The translations under genes were made by a program, and so were the position numbers. The notes under the pieces were generated by a model. That model had not been told where the DNA came from and ran no database searches. It was given only the letters and a program-made list of their open reading frames with translations. Of a DNA stretch of 44,429 nucleotides, positions 40,307-44,429 are shown piece after piece; within the stretch, counting starts at the first letter, position 1; each line of letters starts with the position of its first letter. This DNA comes from Sphingomonas sp. CCH10-B3 (lineage in GTDB: Bacteria > Pseudomonadota > Alphaproteobacteria > Sphingomonadales > Sphingomonadaceae), in NCBI RefSeq assembly GCF_001556185.1, contig NZ_LSIJ01000073.1, positions 1 through 44,429 on the forward strand. The letters run 5' to 3'.

Positions 40307-40739
40307 CAAATCCCCCGGATGCGCCGCCGGTGTCGCGGCCCATCCTGGCGCTATCGCTCAGCTCGGGCACGCGCGGCAGGGTCGTTTTTGTGCCGGGTAT
40401 CGCGATGCGCCGCGCATCCTCGTCGACGACGTACCCCGCCGCGCGCAACTGCGCGAGCGCGGCGTCGCGCGTGCTCGGCAGCATGATCCCGCGCCGTGCA
40501 CCATGGCCACGCACGAGCTTTTCATCGATTTCGAGCCGCCGCACGATGCGCTTCGCAGCGCTTCGGCTGATGCCGCAGCCGCGTGCGATCTCGCCATAGC
40601 TCGGCGATCCGGGATGATCCGACAGATAGCGGGTGACGAAGCCGAGCACGATCAGCTTGCGGCTCGCCATATCGGCGCGCAGCCGCGGCGCGCTGGCGAG
40701 GTCGGACGGCGGAAGATGGGATGGCGAGGCGTCGGTCAT
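40203..40739 (-). CDS. Winged-HTH transcriptional regulator
   Basis: 178 residues. A LexA/MarR-like winged helix spans about 25-85: LIVLGFVTRYLSDHPGSPSY, GEIARGCGISRSAAKRIVRR and EIDEKLVRGHGARRGIMLP. The C-terminal ~50 residues are Gly/Arg-rich and overlap the next gene, so the true end may be ill-conserved. The start could be 40739 or 40751; the promoter at 40767-40795 lies just upstream. It is the first gene of a leftward operon and is probably a regulator of it. Confidence 0.65.
   Translation of the reverse strand: MTDASPSHLPPSDLASAPRLRADMASRKLIVLGFVTRYLSDHPGSPSYGEIARGCGISRSAAKRIVRRLEIDEKLVRGHGARRGIMLPSTRDAALAQLRAAGYVVDEDARRIAIPGTKTTLPRVPELSDSARMGRDTGGASGGFDDRHQSGRSAGHARDHRPLSPSGARRTPRRAGGG
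40375..40395 (-). repeat. Early-region repeat, copy C (21 bp)
   Basis: On the plus strand GGCAGGGTCGTTTTTGTGCC plus G, differing from copy A at one position. It lies inside the winged-HTH gene, read there in a different codon phase from the other copies, so the conservation is at the DNA level. Confidence 0.75.
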
Positions 40740-40766
40740 CGGCAAGCACATGCCCTCCCGCTGCCG

Positions 40767-40795
40767 AACATAGCGTGAAACTGTCACATTACCAA
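40767..40795 (-). promoter_or_regulatory. Leftward promoter with operator-like dyad
   Basis: On the minus strand TTGGTA (40790-40795) and TATGTT (40767-40772) are separated by 17 bases, a good sigma-70 match. The spacer contains GTGACAGTTTCAC, a dyad with GTGA/TCAC arms, a plausible operator. It would drive the winged-HTH gene and the genes behind it. Confidence 0.6.
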
Positions 40796-40820
40796 TGCGC
40801 TCACCGGCAGGCGCCGCAGC

Positions 40821-41441
40821 TTACAGGTGATTGTCGCCGAGCTGTTCGTCGCGCGTGTCGATCGGCGCTTCCTGCTCGTTGATGACCGGCGACGGTGTCG
40901 CATCATCGGCGATGGCGTCGCGGTCGACGACCGGCGCCGTATCCCTCCCGATCTCGGCGGCCTTGCCATAGCGCAGCACGAAATCGGCGATTGCGTCCTC
41001 GTTCGCCAACCGCACGATGCGCTTGGCGTCGTCGGCCGTGCGGACGATCTCGTAAGTGATCGGCAGCACCAGCCGATCGCGCAAAGCTTTCACGTGCAGA
41101 TCGACGGGGAATTCGCCGAACTGCAACAGCGGAGTCGACCGCAGCACCAATTGCGCCGAGCATTTGACCGAACCCGTCGTCGCATCGACTGCCTCAAGCA
41201 CCGGCTGCTCGAATTTGACCGTGCGCATCATCTCATCGATGTCGCTATAGGCGATGCGCCGCGATCGAGGCATGTCGGGCGGCCAGATGCGATCAAGGAT
41301 GACCTGGTTGATCGCACGATAGGTCGAGGACGAGGCGCAGGTCGCGGCCGGTGCTTCGCCTGTTGCCGACGACACCGCGCGCTGTATCGAATCGCACCCG
41401 GCAAGCGCAAACGCCAGCGCGATCGCCATGGCCGCTTTCAT
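40821..41441 (-). CDS. Lipoprotein coupled to the repressor gene
   Basis: 206 residues with a lipoprotein signal (MKAAMAIALAFALAGC; lipobox LAGC, Cys16). The mature part has no recognisable domain: an N-terminal stretch with SRRIAYSDIDEMMRTVKFEQ, a beta-rich middle (KCSAQLVLRSTPLLQFGEFP, VLPITYEIVRTADDAKRIV) and an acidic, flexible tail. Its start overlaps the repressor stop (TGATG at 41439-41443) with GAGAGG 7 bases upstream, so it should be made together with the repressor in the lysogen. A surface or superinfection-exclusion role is inference. Confidence 0.7.
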   Translation of the reverse strand: MKAAMAIALAFALAGCDSIQRAVSSATGEAPAATCASSSTYRAINQVILDRIWPPDMPRSRRIAYSDIDEMMRTVKFEQPVLEAVDATTGSVKCSAQLVLRSTPLLQFGEFPVDLHVKALRDRLVLPITYEIVRTADDAKRIVRLANEDAIADFVLRYGKAAEIGRDTAPVVDRDAIADDATPSPVINEQEAPIDTRDEQLGDNHL

Positions 41442-41824
41442 CAATCAACCTCTCCCCGATAGCTGAGCGCCGGCGCATGGAGCGTCGGCGCTTTGCCCCT
41501 GCCCGCCATTGATCTCACGATCTGCAGCAGCGCGCGCTGGTCGTCGATCGCGAGGCAGCGAAACGACTCAAGCAATTCGCGGTCGGTATAATCGAGCTCG
41601 GGCGGCGGCGGCGCGCCTTCCTCGGGATCGTCAGTTTCGCCCATCAGATATTCGGGCGACGTGCCCAGCTCTCGCGCAATTTGATAAATGTGCTTTGAAG
41701 CGTAAACGTCACCGGTGGCAAGCCGGTTTATTGAACTTTGCGAGATGCTTAGCCGACGAGCCAACTCAGCTTGGCTAATCTTGCGGCTTTCCATCCGCGA
41801 GCGAAGGCGGTCGGCAACGATCAC
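41441..41824 (-). CDS. CI-like XRE-family repressor
   Basis: 127 residues. The HTH is at about 11-65 (SRKISQAELARRLSISQSSI, NRLATGDVYASKHIYQIARE), followed by LGTSPEYLMGETDDPEEGAP and a short helical C-terminus. There is no LexA/CI-type autoproteolytic domain, so release from lysogeny must use another route. GTG at 41824 is preferred: longer frames run through the operator DNA. It diverges from the Cro-like gene and presumably binds the two palindromes between them. Confidence 0.88.
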   Translation of the reverse strand: MIVADRLRSRMESRKISQAELARRLSISQSSINRLATGDVYASKHIYQIARELGTSPEYLMGETDDPEEGAPPPPELDYTDRELLESFRCLAIDDQRALLQIVRSMAGRGKAPTLHAPALSYRGEVD

Positions 41825-41835
41825 GCGCGCGAACC

Positions 41836-41851
41836 TATGCGCTTGCGCATA
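41836..41851. promoter_or_regulatory. Operator O1 (16-bp palindrome)
   Basis: TATGCGCTTGCGCATA, with 7-bp perfect arms, sits 11 bases before the repressor GTG. It shares TATGC/GCATA arms with O2. The outer part could double as a -10 element (CATAGG) for the repressor gene. Confidence 0.75.
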
Positions 41852-41873
41852 AGTTGCACGTCCAGTTTTCGGG

Positions 41874-41901
41874 TTGACTCGCCTATGCACAAACGCATAG
41901 A
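41874..41901 (+). promoter_or_regulatory. Rightward early promoter (PR-like)
   Basis: TTGACT (41874-41879) and CATAGA (41896-41901) are separated by 16 bases; the -10 lies in the end of O2. Start of transcription would fall only about 3 bases before the Cro-like ATG. Confidence 0.55.
41884..41899. promoter_or_regulatory. Operator O2 (16-bp palindrome)
   Basis: TATGCACAAACGCATA, with TATGC/GCATA arms and a 6-base centre. Its centre is 48 bases from that of O1, and it overlaps the -10 of the rightward promoter, so a bound repressor would block early transcription. Confidence 0.75.
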
Positions 41902-41910
41902 ACCCACCTC

Positions 41911-42204
41911 ATGCTTAACGCACCTGACCTCGCTGATCGAATTGCGCGCTGCTCGACGCCTGCTGAGGTGTTTGGCTTGGCGATCGAGTTGCTCGGCAAT
42001 CAGTCGCGCGCAGCGCCGCAGATCGGGCTGAGCCAAAGTCAGATCTCGCGACGACTGAAAGAGGGCAAAGGATGCCCGCATGATCTCGTCATCAAGGTCG
42101 AGCATCTGACGGGGATTTCGCGCCACGATTTGCGCCCCGACTTGCATCCGCGAGACAAGCCCGCGCCCGATCACAACCGCGCTCCCGAAAGGGCGGCGGC
42201 ATGA
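41911..42204 (+). CDS. Cro/YdaS-like HTH protein
   Basis: 97 residues. The HTH (AIELLGNQSRAAPQIGLSQS, QISRRLKEGKGCPHDLVIKV) and EHLTGISRHDLRPDL match the YdaS/Cro family of small phage antirepressor or Cro-type proteins. It is divergent from the repressor and transcribed from the promoter overlapping O2. No Shine-Dalgarno is seen before the ATG, suggesting a leaderless transcript. The acidic-to-polar tail is disordered. Confidence 0.85.
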   Translation: MLNAPDLADRIARCSTPAEVFGLAIELLGNQSRAAPQIGLSQSQISRRLKEGKGCPHDLVIKVEHLTGISRHDLRPDLHPRDKPAPDHNRAPERAAA

Positions 42205-42599
42205 TCGCGCTCCAGCTTTTCCCCATTGGCCGCTGGCAGACCGGCCGATCCCCGCGCGTGGGGACCCCAGGACCGGGGATTGTGTTTCCGCTTCGCGCGC
42301 GTCAGCCCGACAGTCTGCCACCATTTTCAGCACCCGCATTCTCCATCGGACCCGACCGCCCCGCATCGGTCGGCCGTACCGCGCGCGCCGACCGGCTCCT
42401 CTCCTGGCCCCATTCGTCCTTGGACGAAGGTCCGGCGCGCGCGGGCTTCATGTCGGCCCGCCAAACGCGCGACGCCCTAGCCGAGTGCTGCCGTAACGTC
42501 TTGCGCCGATCGCGCGGCGCGCTGTCCCGCCTGTCCCGCGCCGGGATGGCGCGTAAGGCCTTCAATCCGGGGGAAATCATGCTCGACCTGTCCGGCTGA
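42201..42599 (+). CDS. Hypothetical early protein
   Basis: 132 residues, starting at an ATGA junction with the Cro-like gene. The first ~80 residues are Pro/Arg-rich and low in predicted structure; the last ~48 (MSARQTRDALAECCRNVLRR onward, with KAFNPGEIMLDLSG) look more protein-like and could start at an internal ATG at 42450. No homologous family is recognised. Confidence 0.45.
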   Translation: MIALQLFPIGRWQTGRSPRVGTPGPGIVFPLRARQPDSLPPFSAPAFSIGPDRPASVGRTARADRLLSWPHSSLDEGPARAGFMSARQTRDALAECCRNVLRRSRGALSRLSRAGMARKAFNPGEIMLDLSG

Positions 42600-42697
42600 C
42601 GCGGCCTACGCGCCGCCCTTCTCCACCCAGCTTCACCTGCGACGCGCCGAACTCCCCATCGGCAGCGCCGATTTCCTGCAACCAAAAAGGACGTGAA

Positions 42698-43258
42698 ATG
42701 ACGATTTCCGTACCCCCAGAACAGGCCCCAGAACCGCCGACGCGCAGCGCGCCGGCGGGGCCAATGTCCCCCGGCACTTACTTGCGCAAACGCCGCGAAG
42801 CGGCCGGGATCGAGCTCGAGGAGCTCGCGCTCATGCTTGACAGCGATCCTGCCATTTCGGCGCGAAGCCGCGCCGAGCTGCTTGCCGCTGTCGAGCAGGA
42901 CACCTCGCCCGTCACCGAGGATCTGATGACCGCGATCCTGCGGCTTGGCGATGCGTTCCGTATCGACCCTGTGGTCTGGGTGCGGCTGATCGACCTTGCC
43001 GCGGGCATGGACATTGCCTGGCCCAAGCTCTGCCAGTCCTGCGGCTGCAGCGAGTTTGATCCGTGCGTGCATGAAGTCGACGGCGCGCATGTTGCCTGCC
43101 ACTGGGCTGTCGACGGCCTGTGTTCGCGGTGCGAAATCACCGAGGCCGCACTGCACCCGGGCGCGAAGCGCTTCAACGGCCACCACACCCGCGTCGATCT
43201 TGATCGCGGCAATGGCTTCACTGTCGTCAGGGCAGCGAGCGGGAGTGCGTCGGCATGA
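42698..43258 (+). CDS. HTH protein with Cys-rich zinc-binding-like segment
   Basis: 186 residues. After a Pro-rich start comes an XRE/RodZ-like helical region (SPGTYLRKRREAAGIELEEL, MLDSDPAISARSRAELLAA). Near residue 110 lies a Cys/His cluster: CQSCGCSEFDPCVHEVD, then CHWAVDGLCSRCE, able to hold a metal. Proteins of this type recur in alphaproteobacterial prophages; function unknown. AAAGGA lies about 6 bases before the ATG. It begins a run of small overlapping early genes. Confidence 0.65.
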   Translation: MTISVPPEQAPEPPTRSAPAGPMSPGTYLRKRREAAGIELEELALMLDSDPAISARSRAELLAAVEQDTSPVTEDLMTAILRLGDAFRIDPVVWVRLIDLAAGMDIAWPKLCQSCGCSEFDPCVHEVDGAHVACHWAVDGLCSRCEITEAALHPGAKRFNGHHTRVDLDRGNGFTVVRAASGSASA

Positions 43259-43446
43259 AGCGCCTCTCGACTCGCCACAAGCTGGCGCGCGCGCGCGCCT
43301 GGCGCCTCGCCAACAAGCCCTTTTTCGACGCGCTTTACGGCAGCGACGGTGATCATCGCTTTCCGAGCAGCGAGCGCGTGCGCGGCATGGCTTATGCCCG
43401 TGCCTGGCGCGCTGCGCGTCAGGACAGCCGGCGGAGCGTGCGATGA
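43255..43446 (+). CDS. Small basic hypothetical protein (63 aa)
   Basis: 63 residues, strongly basic (RLSTRHKLARARAWRLANKP, RVRGMAYARAWRAARQDSRR). It overlaps both neighbours by ATGA-type junctions, so it is part of the early operon. No family recognised; a DNA-binding role would suit its charge but is not shown. Confidence 0.55.
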   Translation: MKRLSTRHKLARARAWRLANKPFFDALYGSDGDHRFPSSERVRGMAYARAWRAARQDSRRSVR

Positions 43447-43718
43447 GACAGCACGCCCTTGTCCGCAGCGCGATCGCGCTCCCCCACCGTGCCGTCCCGC
43501 GCCAGTGGCGCCCGCGTCGCCGCTTCGCCTCGTGCACCTGCCACGCATGCCGTGGCACTGCCTCTGGCGAATTGCGGCTCAGCTGGCGCCGCCGCCTCAC
43601 GCTGATCGTCGCCGGCCTCGTCGTTGGCCAGTTGCTGGTGATCGCGATCGATCGCGTCATCGGCGGGCCCGGGCCTTTCGCCTGGGTCGCCCTCCTGTTC
43701 GGAAAGACCCTGTCATGA
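43443..43718 (+). CDS. Small membrane protein with a CxCxxC motif
   Basis: 91 residues. An Arg-rich N-terminus includes CTCHAC, and the second half has one transmembrane segment (RLTLIVAGLVVGQLLVIAID). It overlaps the genes before and after it. The function is unknown. Confidence 0.55.
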   Translation: MRQHALVRSAIALPHRAVPRQWRPRRRFASCTCHACRGTASGELRLSWRRRLTLIVAGLVVGQLLVIAIDRVIGGPGPFAWVALLFGKTLS

Positions 43719-43954
43719 GCGCCACTGTTGCAGCCGACGAACTGCGCCTGTTGCTCGAGCGCGCCGAGCGCCTCGAGGAGGAAAAAAAGGGTATCAACGA
43801 CGACATCAAGGACGTCTTCGCCGAAGCGAAGGCGCGCGGTTACGACGTCAAAACGATGCGTCAGATCATGCGGCTGCGGAAGATGGAAAAGCATCACCGC
43901 GAGGAAGCCGAGATGTTGCTCGAAACCTATCTCGCCGCGCTGGGGATGAGGTGA
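43715..43954 (+). CDS. DUF2312 family protein (UPF0335)
   Basis: 79 residues: LRLLLERAERLEEEKKGIND, DIKDVFAEAKARGYDVKTMR and QIMRLRKMEKHHREEAEMLL are the conserved parts of DUF2312 (also called UPF0335 and related to GapR), small coiled-coil proteins widespread in alphaproteobacteria. Founding members bind AT-rich or overtwisted DNA. ATG at 43715 overlaps the preceding TGA. A chromosomal-type DNA-binding gene in the early phage operon may influence replication or gene expression. Confidence 0.9.
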   Translation: MSATVAADELRLLLERAERLEEEKKGINDDIKDVFAEAKARGYDVKTMRQIMRLRKMEKHHREEAEMLLETYLAALGMR

Positions 43955-44154
43955 TGGGCGCGCTCCCTCTCGCCCTCGAAACGGAGCTGACCGAGGCGCT
44001 CAACGTAATCGGCCGGCACTTCACGCAACCAAAGATCACGCTCGTCATACGGCCAGATCTGGGCGCCGAGAAGGACGGGCATGTCATCCTGACGAACGAT
44101 TATCTGCCGGCAGTGATCGCGCTGCTATCGCGGCGTGCAGGAGACGCAGCATGA
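43954..44154 (+). CDS. Small hypothetical protein (66 aa)
   Basis: 66 residues: PLALETELTEALNVIGRHFT, then KITLVIRPDLGAEKDGHVIL and PAVIALLSRRAG. It has a mixed alpha/beta look. ATG at 43954 overlaps the DUF2312 stop; GTG at 43951 is an alternative start. It ends inside the next start. Unknown function. Confidence 0.55.
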   Translation: MGALPLALETELTEALNVIGRHFTQPKITLVIRPDLGAEKDGHVILTNDYLPAVIALLSRRAGDAA

Positions 44155-44336
44155 GCGCGCGGGTCCGCGACGTGATCGACGTCAACAGGCGCTGGGACGT
44201 GTTCGTCGGCTCGCGCCTTGGCGTCGCCTATTGGCACGGCAGCGTGCTGGCCGCCGACGCGGCACTTGCGCGCCAGACCGCGCGATCGCGATGGCAGCAG
44301 ACACGAATCGGCTTCGTCGAGGAGCAAGCGCTGTGA
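44151..44336 (+). CDS. Small hypothetical protein (61 aa)
   Basis: 61 residues (VRDVIDVNRRWDVFVGSRLG, AYWHGSVLAADAALARQTAR). The start overlaps the previous stop and its own stop overlaps the next start (GTGA at 44333), continuing the early operon. No family recognised. Confidence 0.55.
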   Translation: MSARVRDVIDVNRRWDVFVGSRLGVAYWHGSVLAADAALARQTARSRWQQTRIGFVEEQAL

Positions 44337-44429
44337 ACCCGCGCAGCCGCTACGTCGCCGAGCTCCACGCCGCCGTGGCGCGGCTGCTCGCCGGTCGCCG
44401 ACAGGTCACGCTGGCCGAGATCGAGGAAC
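44333..44429 (+). CDS. Hypothetical protein, truncated by the window edge
   Basis: Starts with GTG at 44333 and runs off the right edge after 32 codons (MNPRSRYVAELHAAVARLLA, GRRQVTLAEIEE). The visible part is a helix. The early operon, and the right end of the prophage, therefore continue beyond the window. Confidence 0.5.
   Translation, partial: MNPRSRYVAELHAAVARLLAGRRQVTLAEIEE

Noticed and set aside
42302..43897. A 531-codon minus-strand frame across the early plus-strand genes
   Set aside because: The plus strand has a chain of start-stop overlaps and DUF2312; the minus frame lacks a start signal and domain patterns.

Overview
The window looks like a GC-rich alphaproteobacterial chromosome, most likely a sphingomonad. 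This is inferred from the style of the core genes (mfd, a GAF protein, a GGDEF/EAL protein, moaA, nadK) and from codon use; no rRNA is present to confirm it. About 9 kb of ordinary chromosome is followed by a tRNA-Asn(GTT) gene. From there to the right edge everything is mobile-element DNA, essentially one large temperate phage whose right end lies outside the window.

Layout. 1-8.9 kb: chromosomal housekeeping and signalling genes. 8.95-9.02 kb: tRNA-Asn, the likely integration target. 9.18-12.95 kb: two different P4-type tyrosine recombinases facing each other, with a small two-gene HTH module between them. 13.14-13.63 kb: tiny overlapping ORFs. From 13.6 to 41.8 kb almost everything is on the minus strand. 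Read in transcription order (right to left) this block holds a CI-like repressor and a lipoprotein; DNA-binding and Mu-type early genes (DUF3164); a candidate cos region; a lambda-type head module (terminase small and large subunits, gpW, portal, S49 protease, scaffold, decoration protein, major capsid protein, head-tail joiner); a Mu-type contractile tail module (gp37, DUF2635, sheath, tube, gp41 with a -1 frameshift extension, tape measure, gp43, gp44, gp45, gp46, gp47, gp48); tail fibres; and a lysis cassette (holin-like proteins, signal-anchor endolysin, DUF6527 protein, nested Rz/Rz1 spanins). At 41.9 kb a Cro/YdaS-like gene diverges from the repressor across two 16-bp palindromic operators, and short early genes continue rightward past the edge.

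The phage is therefore a mosaic: lambda-like head, Mu-like contractile tail, P4-type integrase instead of a Mu transposase. Genes that look like cargo for the lysogen are a plus-strand WYL-like membrane protein inside the minus-strand tail operon (23.8 kb) and a lipoprotein translationally coupled to the repressor (40.8 kb).

The most notable non-coding signals are a TTTTTTG slippery site in the tail chaperone gene, a 28-bp perfect inverted repeat in the tail operon, an intrinsic terminator placed just before the capsid gene's ribosome binding site, a three-copy 21-bp repeat in the early region, the paired palindromic operators, and G-tract repeats upstream of both integrases. No gene-free stretch exceeds 300 bases; the larger gaps (9.0-9.2, 11.5-11.75, 12.95-13.14, 37.5-37.7 and 39.4-39.5 kb) are described individually. 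No CRISPR array, IS element or rRNA was seen. All family names come from reading the sequence, not from database searches.
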